Shown piece by piece: positions 24,241 through 32,937 of a stretch of 64,000 nt of DNA. Every line of letters begins with the position of its first letter. The first letter of the stretch is position 1. Position numbers and translations under genes: made by a program. Source of the stretch: Psychroserpens damuponensis (GTDB lineage: Bacteria; Bacteroidota; Bacteroidia; Flavobacteriales; Flavobacteriaceae); contig NZ_JXJO01000024.1 in the NCBI RefSeq assembly GCF_000826655.1, forward strand, positions 248,001 to 312,000, given 5' to 3'. Below the pieces are notes generated by a model. The model worked only from the letters and a program-made list of their open reading frames with translations, had not been told where the DNA came from and searched no databases.

Positions 24241-26409
24241 ATGATTAATATTCACGACAAGACTTTACAAGACGTAGAATTTTACACTGTATTACAACAA
24301 GTGTCAGAACTTTGTATTACCGATTTAGGCCGTATTGAATCCTTAAACATAAAACCTTTTACTACAAGAGAGAACGTCATTAAATCACTAGATTTTACAA
24401 ATGAATATATCTCTTCGTTTTATAATGATAATAGAATCCCAAATCACGGATTCGAGCCTATCACAAAAGAGATCAAGCTGTTAAAAATTGAAAACTCTTA
24501 TTTAGACACCAAAAGCTTTAAAAAAATCGCCTCCATTACACTCACTATAAGTGAGATTCTTAAGTTTTTAAAGAAATTTGAAGAGTATTACCCAACCTTG
24601 TTCCAGATATCTACAAAGTTAGAGGTTGTATCTCATATTATTACAGAAATAGATACCATAATAGATCGATTTGGAGATGTAAAAGACAATGCTACAAATA
24701 CATTGTATCAATTACGTCAATCTATTAACACTGTGCGTGGTAAAATTAATGTAAGTTTTACTGCCGCTCTCACTCAATATCATAATTTAGAATATCTAGA
24801 TGATATTAGAGAATCTGTGGTTGAAAACAAACGCGTTTTAGCTGTTAAAGCGATGTACCGACGCAAAGTTAAAGGAAGTATTATGGGCGGAAGCAGAACG
24901 GGAAGCATCGTTTATATCCAGCCAGAACAAACGTTTCAATATGCTCGCGAACTCAACAATTTAGAGTTTGATGAAAGTGAAGAAGTCGATAAAATTCTTA
25001 GAAACTTAACCGAATATATTCGTCCGTATGTTTCTCTTTTTCAACGCTATCAATCATTCTTAGTTAAACTAGATGTGATTTATGCAAAAGCTAAACACGC
25101 ACAATCTATTAATGGTATTCTTCCAATACTTAACGACGAGAAAATATATAACGCAAAAGACGCCTACCATCCTTTACTTTATATATCTAATAAAGCCGAA
25201 GGCAAAAAAACCCATCCTCAATCCATTGTTTTACATCCAGAGAACCGCATTATCGTTATTTCTGGACCTAACGCTGGCGGAAAAAGCATCACGCTTAAAA
25301 CCATAGGTTTAATGCAAGTTATGTTGCAAAGCGGCTTATTAATTCCGGTGCACGAAAAAAGCAACATATGCCTTTTTGACCGTATTATTAGTGACATTGG
25401 AGACAATCAATCTATAGAAAATCACCTAAGTACGTATAGCTACCGATTAAAACAAATGAACTTTTTTCTTCGGAAATGTAACAAAAACACCTTATTTCTT
25501 ATCGATGAATTTGGAACTGGATCTGATCCAGAACTTGGAGGCGCTTTGGCTGAAACATTTTTAGAAGAATTTTATCATCGTGAAGCCTACGGAATAATTA
25601 CAACTCACTACTCTAACCTAAAAGTGTTAGCAAACGAATTACCATTTATGCAAAATGCAAACATGATGTTTGATGAAAAGAGTTTAGAGCCTATGTTTAA
25701 ATTGGTTTTAGGCCAAGCTGGTAGTTCATTTACGTTTGAAGTTGCACAAAAAAACGGCATTCCTTATAGCCTTATTAATCGTGCAAAAAAGAAAATTGAG
25801 CGTGGTAAAGTAAGATTTGATGCCACTATAGCAAAACTCCAAAAAGAACGTAGTAAACTAGAAAAAACAGAACGCTCCCTAAAAGAAAATGAGAAGAAAA
25901 AGCAATCTGAAGCAGATAAATTAGAGGAAGTTAATGCTAAGGTTCAAAAAAAATTAGAGAATTTTCAAGAATTATATGATTCTAATCAGCGTTTAATTTA
26001 TTTAGGCCAAAAGGTTAACGACATTTCAGAGAAGTACTTTGAAGACAAAAAAAAGCGAGAGTTAATGGCAGAGCTATTTAAATTAGTTCAAATAGAAAAC
26101 TCTAAACGCAAGAAAATTTCCGCTAAACAAAAAAGAGCAGTAAAGCATAAAGAAAAGCAGATTAAACAAGAAGCTGAGAAAAAGGTTGACATGATTCGTA
26201 AAAAGAAAAAAGCTGCCAAAATAAAAGCAAAACCTGTAGAAAAACCAAAACCTATACTTAGGTTAGGAGATCGTGTTAGAATGCACGACGGTCGTGCAGT
26301 TGGCACGATTGATAAAATAGAAAAAAATAAAGCTGTTGTGAATTATGGTATTTTTACAACCAATGTTAGTTTAGAACAATTAGAATTGGTTGAGGCTGTA
26401 AAACAATAA
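24241..26409 (+). CDS. mutS2: MutS2-type ATPase lacking an Smr domain
   Basis: A 722-residue MutS-family protein. It lacks the mismatch-recognition domain and starts with the core helical domain. The ATPase carries Walker A GPNAGGKS (residues 342-349), the LSTYSYRLKQM signature region, Walker B LFLIDEFGTGSDPELGGA and the ITTHYSNLK switch. A long Lys/Glu-rich coiled coil (about 515-660) follows and the protein ends with a KOW/SH3-like RLGDRVRMHDGRAVG segment. The C-terminal Smr nuclease of canonical MutS2 is absent, so suppression of recombination or ribosome rescue by splitting, rather than nicking, would be the testable role. Confidence 0.9.
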   Translation: MINIHDKTLQDVEFYTVLQQVSELCITDLGRIESLNIKPFTTRENVIKSLDFTNEYISSFYNDNRIPNHGFEPITKEIKLLKIENSYLDTKSFKKIASITLTISEILKFLKKFEEYYPTLFQISTKLEVVSHIITEIDTIIDRFGDVKDNATNTLYQLRQSINTVRGKINVSFTAALTQYHNLEYLDDIRESVVENKRVLAVKAMYRRKVKGSIMGGSRTGSIVYIQPEQTFQYARELNNLEFDESEEVDKILRNLTEYIRPYVSLFQRYQSFLVKLDVIYAKAKHAQSINGILPILNDEKIYNAKDAYHPLLYISNKAEGKKTHPQSIVLHPENRIIVISGPNAGGKSITLKTIGLMQVMLQSGLLIPVHEKSNICLFDRIISDIGDNQSIENHLSTYSYRLKQMNFFLRKCNKNTLFLIDEFGTGSDPELGGALAETFLEEFYHREAYGIITTHYSNLKVLANELPFMQNANMMFDEKSLEPMFKLVLGQAGSSFTFEVAQKNGIPYSLINRAKKKIERGKVRFDATIAKLQKERSKLEKTERSLKENEKKKQSEADKLEEVNAKVQKKLENFQELYDSNQRLIYLGQKVNDISEKYFEDKKKRELMAELFKLVQIENSKRKKISAKQKRAVKHKEKQIKQEAEKKVDMIRKKKKAAKIKAKPVEKPKPILRLGDRVRMHDGRAVGTIDKIEKNKAVVNYGIFTTNVSLEQLELVEAVKQ

Positions 26410-26505
26410 GCTTTAATTTATATAAACAATGATGATTATTACTTTTTCTAAAATCTAGCCTCACCTCTTTTAACACTTTTTAAAAAAAACTAATCATACT
26501 TAGTT

Positions 26506-26513
26506 TATCTTTG
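26506..26513 (+). promoter_or_regulatory. -7 box directly in front of a GTG start
   Basis: TATCTTTG matches TAnnTTTG and ends 4 bases before the GTG at 26518. A start of transcription at the usual distance would fall on or next to the GTG, implying a leaderless mRNA. Confidence 0.5.
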
Positions 26514-26517
26514 TAAT

Positions 26518-26940
26518 GTGATAAAATCTTTACCTAAAAATAAGCAATTAATACTTTTTGATGGTGTTTGCAATCTTTGCAACTCTAGTGTGTTGTACGT
26601 TATAAAACGTGATAAAAAGAACAAATTTTTGTTTGCGCCTTTGCAAAGCAACATTGGAAATGATATTATCAAAAAGTTTAGTATAGATACCACAAAAACA
26701 GATTCTATTTTATTATATAACCCAATAAAAGAGACACTCACCTATAAATCTACTGCAGCCTTATTAATTACAAAACACTTAGGGTTTCCTACTAACCTAC
26801 TTGCAGTTTTTTTAATTACACCCGCTTTTATTAGAAATTGGGTTTACAACTTTATTGCTAAAAATCGCTATAAATGGTATGGTAAAAAAGAGTCCTGTAT
26901 GATACCAACTCCTGAATTGAAGTCTAAATTTATTGCATAA
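26518..26940 (+). CDS. DCC-family thiol-disulfide oxidoreductase (DUF393)
   Basis: A 140-residue thioredoxin-like protein named for its DxxCxxC motif, seen here as LFDGVCNLCNSSVLYVIKRD near residue 15. The rest has LLYNPIKETLTYKSTAALLI and the C-terminal NRYKWYGKKESCMIP. Redox substrates are unknown. The start is the GTG at 26518: an ATG two bases earlier is out of frame and stops at once, and any later start would cut into the motif. A matching -7 box ends 4 bases upstream, so the mRNA is probably leaderless. A hairpin overlaps the stop. Confidence 0.88.
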   Translation: MIKSLPKNKQLILFDGVCNLCNSSVLYVIKRDKKNKFLFAPLQSNIGNDIIKKFSIDTTKTDSILLYNPIKETLTYKSTAALLITKHLGFPTNLLAVFLITPAFIRNWVYNFIAKNRYKWYGKKESCMIPTPELKSKFIA

Positions 26941-26944
26941 AAAA

Positions 26945-26967
26945 AGTCCTTTCGGGAAAAAAGGACT
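26945..26967 (-). terminator. hairpin with T-run on the minus strand
   Basis: AGTCCTTT and AAAGGACT form an 8-bp stem around a short loop. Read on the minus strand it is followed by TTTTTTT, so it can stop transcription coming from the CPBP gene; on the plus strand it also sits right after the DCC stop. Confidence 0.65.
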
Positions 26968-27258
26968 CTAATAATTAACAACTAATTAAAACTAAATTTA
27001 ACTTTTAAATAATTTTTTAATCAAGAGGGATTATCTAACGATATATTGATTAATAGCACATTATTTATACTGTAAATTTACTGCATATGTTTAGTGTAGA
27101 ATAAAAACATCGTTATAAACCAAATAAAAAAGTTTAAGATACCAGATGTGCAAAAAACATCTATAAAATACACGAATACAACTCATTAGTAGCACTTACG
27201 ACTCTATAAATTATTATTATTTTAATTTTTGATAGAACTTTAAAGATTGAGATTCTCA
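26968..27258. other. AT-rich spacer without recognised features
   Basis: About 290 bases between the terminator and the end of the CPBP gene. I see no open frame of note, no tRNA-like fold and no repeat. Confidence 0.5.
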
Positions 27259-28224
27259 TTAATAAATGCCTGGCGCGTACTTACCAACCATGTACATGGC
27301 TATTAACACAAAGCAGTTATTTACAGCATGAAATACAATACCTGTAAGCAAACCATTGGTGCGTTTCACCGCATAGCCTGTGATTAAACCAAATACAAAA
27401 TAAAATATAAAAAGTTCAAAATTAAAATGAACAACCGCAAATAGTACTGCTTGAACAACATTAGCCCACTTAAAACCAATATGTTTTTCTGTAGAAGACA
27501 AAATGATTCCACGAAACATAATTTCTTCATAAAAAGGCACTATAACAGCAATTATCAAAAAAGAAACACCAAAGCCGTACTCAAAAAGCAACGCTTTTAT
27601 CTCTTCACGTATACTTAATGATTGAATAAACATAGAGGCTTCATCAATATCTATGAATATGCGAAGGACTTTTAAAATTATGACATTCACGATTAAAAAC
27701 AATATGCTACATCCAATAATTTGCATATACCTTATATTGGATTGAAACACAAATTTCAAGCGTTTCTTGTTCAAGAAGAAAAGTGTTAATATTAAAACAA
27801 TAACAGAATAAGCAATAAGCGTATTTGCGGTAAAGAGTTGTGTTTCTAATAATTCATCATCCACATAAGAATAGACAATATCAAAATAATAATTCATATA
27901 ATCTTGATAATAGAAAATAACCATAAGCAGCATTTGAGCCATCAAATATGCAAAGCAGATTAACCAAAAATGCTTAAGAGTCCAATTTACCGGAATTCTT
28001 TTCTCTAACGCTATTGGCTTTATTTTAAACAATTTGTTAGCACTATATATTGGTAACACCTAAGCATCATAATCCTCTATGATTGAATTGAATCTAACAT
28101 CTTTAGAGTTTACTAAAGTCTCAACAAAAAGTTTGTAACTATCTTCTTGATTTACTTTTATTTCTTGAGCGTTACTTAACGTAGTAATTACAAAAACAAA
28201 AACACTAAAAATGCTTCTTATCAT
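27259..28224 (-). pseudogene. CPBP intramembrane protease gene, split by in-frame TAG (probable internal deletion)
   Basis: Two parts lie in one frame. The first (28224 to a TAG at 28060) encodes 54 residues: a signal peptide (MIRSIFSVFVFVITTLSNAQ) and a short mature stretch ending IIEDYDA. The next codon after the TAG is GTG, and from 28059 the frame encodes 266 residues: VLPIYSANKLFK, several membrane helices and the full CPBP catalytic set (EEIMFRG, the FAVVHFN His and FHAVNN). From memory, long flavobacterial relatives have a signal peptide, a long helical region and then an xLPIY-type junction into the membrane domain, so this looks like a large internal deletion that made the TAG. The catalytic half could still be translated from GTG. 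Confidence 0.6.
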
Positions 28225-28255
28225 AATTTAAATTTATGTGTATTTAGCACAAGTA

Positions 28256-28585
28256 TTATGTCAATATCTTCTTTAAACTATTATACATGGCATGTTCCAT
28301 TTGATCCATTTTACCATCTGCAAAGGCCATCAATTTAATATCTGCGAATAACGCATCAGGATTATTTTTATAAAACTGAGATGCATTGACAGCTTCAACT
28401 ATTTTAGTAATACTTTGATAATCATTATCTGCATCAAATTCATTTTTAATATGAATATATGTGTCTAAATCTACGCGAGATAAAATATACTCATGCTCTC
28501 GCTTTGTTTCTTTTAAATCTGAATGTGCCACATACAATAAAATATATGCTACCAATTCTTGTTTACTCCAATTTGTGTGTTCCAT
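28256..28585 (-). CDS. TerB-like small helical protein
   Basis: I chose the ATG at 28585, which gives MEHTNWSKQELVAYILLY and starts right after the stop of the sulfurtransferase gene; a longer frame begins at 28618 inside that gene. The 109 residues are all-helical, with acidic C-terminal LMAFADGKMDQMEHAMYNSLKKI resembling the second half of the TerB fold, and VAHSDLKETKREHEYIL resembling the first. TerB-like proteins are linked to tellurite resistance or membrane-associated chaperone roles. Probably co-transcribed with the sulfurtransferase. Family assignment is tentative. Confidence 0.7.
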   Translation of the reverse strand: MEHTNWSKQELVAYILLYVAHSDLKETKREHEYILSRVDLDTYIHIKNEFDADNDYQSITKIVEAVNASQFYKNNPDALFADIKLMAFADGKMDQMEHAMYNSLKKILT

Positions 28586-28587
28586 AA

Positions 28588-29412
28588 TTATTGAATTAAA
28601 GTTCCGTATTCTGTCCATGAACCATCATAAACAGCAATTTGTTGATAACCTAAAATACATGCAGCTAAAGCTAAAATACAAGCTGTAATGCCAGATCCAC
28701 AAGAGAAAACCAACCTCCTTTCTTCTATGTTAAATGTATCAAAAATTACTTTTAGCTCATCTTTAGGCTTCAAACAGCCGTCGTTAAGCAACACATTGTA
28801 TGGCAGGTTTTGAGAATTTGGAATTGTCCCACTTCGCAATCCTACTCTAGGCTCTTTAGCTTTTCCTTTAAATCTTTCTTCGGAACGTGCATCTAAAATC
28901 AAACCTATTTTATCAGTTGATATTTCAGAAATACCTTTGAAAAAAATCATATTTTTTGCATTATATGTTGCAGAAAAGTTACCCGTTTTCCAGTGTTTAG
29001 ATTCTAAAAAATTTACGGTTTCGTAATTTTGCTGTTTCCATTGTGGAAGTCCGCCATCTAATACAGCTACATTTTCAAAACCAAAGGTTTTAAATAACCA
29101 CCACACTCTAGCGCTAGAATAAATACCTTTGTTATCATACACGACTATTATAGAATCTTGATGAATACCTAGTGCTCTTGCTTCATGTTGAAATTGTGCT
29201 TCGGAAGACACTGTTGTTGGAAACTCTGCTTCTATATCACTAAACTTTCCTTTTAGATCAAAATACCTCGTTTTAGGAATCCATTCTTCCGAAGTAAAAG
29301 TCCCTACATCATTTACTTTTTTAATAGTTGCATCTAAAACGATTAGATTGTCATTATTTATATGCTGATGAAGCCAACTAACACTAACAGTTTGAGATGT
29401 ATCATTACGCAT
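28588..29412 (-). CDS. sseA: 3-mercaptopyruvate/thiosulfate sulfurtransferase
   Basis: Two-domain rhodanese of 274 residues that moves sulfane sulfur to an acceptor. The first domain (about 1-130) is the inactive one, with VSWLHQHINNDNLIVLDATI and VWWLFKTFGFENVAVLDGG; the second (about 150-274) holds the catalytic Cys238 in SCGSGITA, the loop type of mercaptopyruvate sulfurtransferases (CG[S]GxT). RSGTIPNSQNLPYN is the linker typical of SseA. It lies 6 bases from the downstream end of the symporter gene, so the symporter, this gene and the TerB-like gene may share a transcript. Confidence 0.9.
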   Translation of the reverse strand: MRNDTSQTVSVSWLHQHINNDNLIVLDATIKKVNDVGTFTSEEWIPKTRYFDLKGKFSDIEAEFPTTVSSEAQFQHEARALGIHQDSIIVVYDNKGIYSSARVWWLFKTFGFENVAVLDGGLPQWKQQNYETVNFLESKHWKTGNFSATYNAKNMIFFKGISEISTDKIGLILDARSEERFKGKAKEPRVGLRSGTIPNSQNLPYNVLLNDGCLKPKDELKVIFDTFNIEERRLVFSCGSGITACILALAACILGYQQIAVYDGSWTEYGTLIQ

Positions 29413-29418
29413 TTTAAT

Positions 29419-30744
29419 TTATTTTACAGCGTCATAATTATCATCCCAATCCTTAGGTTTAGGATCATGTAGTTTACCTACAGATTTAGCAACTATCATA
29501 GACACTGTTGCATCACCAGTTACATTTACAACTGTTCTACACATATCTAAAGGTCTATCTACCGCAAAAATTAAAGCTAAACCAATTGGTAATAATTCTG
29601 GCGGTAACCCTACAGATTCTAAAACAATTACAAGCATCACCATTCCTGCTCCAGGAACAGCAGCACTACCAATAGACGCTAATAAAGCGGTTAAAACAAT
29701 TGTAATTTGATCTGCGAAAGTTAAGTCTAAACCAAGTGCTTGGAAAATAAATACCGCAGCCACGGCTTGATACAAACTTGTACCATCCATATTTATGGTG
29801 GCGCCAACAGGAAGCACAAAACTAGACACCTCTTTATCTACTCCAATATGCTCTTCTACTCGCTCCATTGTTACAGGAAGTGTTGCAGCACTTGAACTCG
29901 TAGAAAATGCTAAAAGTTGTGCAGGACTAATTTCTTTTAAAAACCAAAATGGATTTTTCTTAGTAACTGTCCCAACAAGAACACTATAAAAAACAATCAT
30001 TAATGCTAAACCAAAAACTACGACACCTGCATACTTTAGCAAGGCATATAAAATATCTGGATCATCTGAAGATACAACAACATTTGCTAATAAAGCAAAC
30101 ACTGCAACAGGAGCAGATAACATGATTAAATCTACCATTTTTAGCACCACATCGTTTAAAGAATCAAATAATTTCTTTAACGGTTCTGCTGACTTTTCTC
30201 CTATTAAAAGCATTGAAATCCCCAAAAAGATAGCAAAGAAAATCACTTGAAGCATTAGCTTGTTATTGCTTAATGCATTAAACGCATTATCAGGAACCAT
30301 ATCTTCTAAAAACTGTAAAGGACCAGAATCCTTCTGTTTTGAAGCTTCAGCTATTTTTGCTTTTACACTACTATTTTCAGAATAAGTTTCAGTAAGTTTC
30401 GCTATAGTTTCATCAGAAACACCATCTCCTGGTTGCATAATATTAACTAGCGCTAAACCAATAGAAATTGCAATTACAGTTGTTAAAATATAGATTCCTA
30501 TAGTTTTTAAACCAATATTTTTAAACTTAGAAATATCTTTTAAATCTGAAATCCCTTTAATTAAAGAGGCTAAGATTAATGGAATAGCAATAAGTTTCAA
30601 TAATTTTACAAAAATAGAACCTATAGGCTTGATCCAATCTTCGGTAAAAGCTCGTCCGCCATCAATTTGTAGCATTATAAAACCAAATACTAAACCGAGT
30701 AGCATTCCTATTAAAATTTTCCAGTGTAATGCTAGTTTTTTCAT
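29419..30744 (-). CDS. dicarboxylate/amino acid:cation symporter (DAACS)
   Basis: A 441-residue secondary transporter for C4-dicarboxylates or acidic amino acids driven by H+ or Na+. It shows the family's re-entrant serine-rich loop STSSSAATLPVTM (near residue 280), the NMDGTSLYQAVAAVFIFQAL helix and the second loop AVPGAGMVMLVIVLESVGLP, followed by VDRPLDMCRTVVNVTGDA, which holds the substrate-binding Asp and Arg. Roughly eight membrane helices can be drawn. GltP and DctA are the nearest E. coli types; the substrate is not decided by sequence. A copy of TTTCCGAAG lies in the 5' spacer at 30770. Confidence 0.9.
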   Translation of the reverse strand: MKKLALHWKILIGMLLGLVFGFIMLQIDGGRAFTEDWIKPIGSIFVKLLKLIAIPLILASLIKGISDLKDISKFKNIGLKTIGIYILTTVIAISIGLALVNIMQPGDGVSDETIAKLTETYSENSSVKAKIAEASKQKDSGPLQFLEDMVPDNAFNALSNNKLMLQVIFFAIFLGISMLLIGEKSAEPLKKLFDSLNDVVLKMVDLIMLSAPVAVFALLANVVVSSDDPDILYALLKYAGVVVFGLALMIVFYSVLVGTVTKKNPFWFLKEISPAQLLAFSTSSSAATLPVTMERVEEHIGVDKEVSSFVLPVGATINMDGTSLYQAVAAVFIFQALGLDLTFADQITIVLTALLASIGSAAVPGAGMVMLVIVLESVGLPPELLPIGLALIFAVDRPLDMCRTVVNVTGDATVSMIVAKSVGKLHDPKPKDWDDNYDAVK

Positions 30745-30798
30745 AAGCTCTTTTAGTGTTATAGGGACATTTCCGAAGAAATATAAATTATTTAAGTA

Positions 30799-31860
30799 TT
30801 AGTTATACATTTTATTTAGCAAATAGAAATCAGCTATGACTAAAGCTGCCATAGCCTCTACAATTGGTATTGCACGAGGCACAACACATGGATCGTGACG
30901 ACCTTTACCTTGCATTTCAACAATTTCTCCTGCACTATTAAGCGCATCTTGTTTTTGTATTACGGTTGCCACAGGTTTAAAAGCAACTCTAAAGTAAATG
31001 TCCATGCCATTACTTATACCTCCTTGAATTCCTCCAGAAAGATTTGATTTTGTAGTACCATCCTCGTTGAATAAGTCATTATGCTCTGTACCTTTCATTT
31101 TTGCGCCACAAAAGCCACTGCCATATTCAAACCCTTTTACGGCATTTATAGAAAGCATCGCTTTACCTAACTCGGCATGGAGTTTATCAAAAACAGGCTC
31201 TCCTAAACCAATAGGGACATTCTGTAATACACATGTTACTGTACCACCAATAGTATTCCCTTCTTTTTTAATGTCTTTTATTTTGGCAATCATCTGTTCT
31301 GCAACATCTTGATCTGGACAACGCACAGCATTACTTTCAATTTTAGAAAAATCTAAATCTTGGTATGGTTTTTCTAAAAACAAATCACCTACAGATGATG
31401 TGTATGCATTAATTTTAATAGAACTTAAAAACTGTTTAGCAATTGCTCCTGCCACAACTCGACTAGCGGTTTCACGCGCAGAACTTCGACCTCCTCCTCT
31501 ATAATCTCGTACACCATATTTTTTTTCATAGGTATAATCGGCATGACTAGGTCTATAAACATCTTTAATATGGGAGTAATCATTAGATTTTTGATTGGTA
31601 TTTTTAATGACGAATCCTATTGGAGTTCCAGTGGTTTTACCCTCAAAAATTCCTGATAGAAACTCAACAGTATCAGGTTCTTTACGTTGGGTAACAATTT
31701 TAGACTGTCCAGGTTTTCGTCTATTCATCTCATTCTCAATGGCATCAAAATCTAATTGTATTCCTGGAGGACAACCATCAATAATACCACCAATTGCTAC
31801 TCCATGAGACTCTCCAAAAGTGGTGAGTTTAAATATGTTTCCGAAAGAATTTCCTGCCAT
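30799..31860 (-). CDS. aroC: chorismate synthase
   Basis: Last step of the shikimate pathway: EPSP to chorismate with reduced FMN. The 353-residue protein begins [20 protein letters not shown], the AroC signature, then has [18 protein letters not shown], the [20 protein letters not shown] active-site block, GCPPGI at the substrate His region and a C-terminal [20 protein letters not shown]. Complete and of normal length. It is about 30 kb from aroB, so the shikimate genes are dispersed. It is separated from the symporter by 54 bases and may be the upstream gene of that transcript. Confidence 0.97.
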   Translation of the reverse strand: MAGNSFGNIFKLTTFGESHGVAIGGIIDGCPPGIQLDFDAIENEMNRRKPGQSKIVTQRKEPDTVEFLSGIFEGKTTGTPIGFVIKNTNQKSNDYSHIKDVYRPSHADYTYEKKYGVRDYRGGGRSSARETASRVVAGAIAKQFLSSIKINAYTSSVGDLFLEKPYQDLDFSKIESNAVRCPDQDVAEQMIAKIKDIKKEGNTIGGTVTCVLQNVPIGLGEPVFDKLHAELGKAMLSINAVKGFEYGSGFCGAKMKGTEHNDLFNEDGTTKSNLSGGIQGGISNGMDIYFRVAFKPVATVIQKQDALNSAGEIVEMQGKGRHDPCVVPRAIPIVEAMAALVIADFYLLNKMYN

Positions 31861-32049
31861 AAATTAAGATTTTACGCTAATGTACTTGTAAAAATAGAGA
31901 AACAAAAACAGAATCCCATAAAGCAGCGCAAATCTGTAGTAAAAACAACATAACAATTGCTTAACAATTTACTCATTGTTTGTTAATTACAATTTTTACG
32001 CAGTTTAAAAACATATTAATTTCTTTGTAATGTTAATAGCAAAAAGTTC

Positions 32050-32937
32050 ATGAAAACAAAACGCAAAGTAGAAGTCGTCGTAATTTCTGATGTTCATTTG
32101 GGAACTTACGGTTGCCATGCTAAACAATTATTAACATACCTGAGTAGTATTTCTCCAAAAAAACTAATCTTAAATGGAGATATCATTGATATTTGGCAAT
32201 TTAAAAAACGTTATTTCCCAAAATCACATTTAAGAGTCATCAAAAAAATTATGGATATGGCTTCTGAAGGTGTTGAAATAATTTACATTACAGGCAACCA
32301 CGACGAGATGCTTCGAAAATTTAGCGATACCACTATTGGAAACCTATCTATAGTTGACAAAGTTGTTTTAGATCTTGACGATAAAAGTGCTTGGATTTTT
32401 CATGGAGATGTCTTTGACGTCGCTATTCAAAACGCCAAATGGCTTGCAAAATTGGGCGGTTACGGTTACGACCTTCTTATTGTTTTAAATCAACTTACCA
32501 ATTGGTGCTTAGACAAAATGGGGAAAGAGAAATATTCGCTTTCTAAAAAAATAAAAAATAGCGTAAAAGGAGCTGTAAAATACATTAATGATTTTGAAAA
32601 AGTAGCTACCGATTTAGCGATTGAAAAGGGCTATGACTATGTGATTTGCGGTCATATACATCAACCAAAAATAGTTAAAGTAGAGAATAAACACGGCAAC
32701 ACAACATATTTAAACTCTGGCGATTGGATAGAGAATTTTACAGCTCTAGAATATCAATTTAAGCGTTGGAAACTTTATAATTACAACACTGATAAATTGC
32801 GCGCTTTTTATGCCGATCAAGACATAAAAGACATGGAAGTAAAAGATCTAATCGCAGCAATTACAGTTTTAGACCCAAAGACTAAAAAAAACAAACCCTC
32901 AAAGAAGAGCTCGTCTAAGAATCGTGATAGGATGTAG
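32050..32937 (+). CDS. UDP-2,3-diacylglucosamine pyrophosphatase-like metallophosphoesterase
   Basis: A 295-residue calcineurin-like phosphoesterase. Metal motifs in order: VVISDVHLG (D, H near residue 13), LILNGDIIDIW (D), YITGNHDEML (N, H, D), FHGDVFDV (H, D) and ICGHIHQP (GHxH). Relatives include LpxH, which cleaves UDP-2,3-diacylglucosamine in lipid A synthesis; this size and sequence match the larger flavobacterial LpxH-like group. The last 13 codons (38 bases) overlap the end of the convergent FAD oxidoreductase. The stop is TAG. Lipid A role is an inference from family. Confidence 0.85.
   Translation: MKTKRKVEVVVISDVHLGTYGCHAKQLLTYLSSISPKKLILNGDIIDIWQFKKRYFPKSHLRVIKKIMDMASEGVEIIYITGNHDEMLRKFSDTTIGNLSIVDKVVLDLDDKSAWIFHGDVFDVAIQNAKWLAKLGGYGYDLLIVLNQLTNWCLDKMGKEKYSLSKKIKNSVKGAVKYINDFEKVATDLAIEKGYDYVICGHIHQPKIVKVENKHGNTTYLNSGDWIENFTALEYQFKRWKLYNYNTDKLRAFYADQDIKDMEVKDLIAAITVLDPKTKKNKPSKKSSSKNRDRM

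Noticed and set aside
16590-28062. TAG recoding (for example read-through as an amino acid) for the two interrupted genes
   Set aside because: TAG is used as an ordinary stop by topB, exbD and the LpxH-like gene, and no suppressor tRNA was seen.
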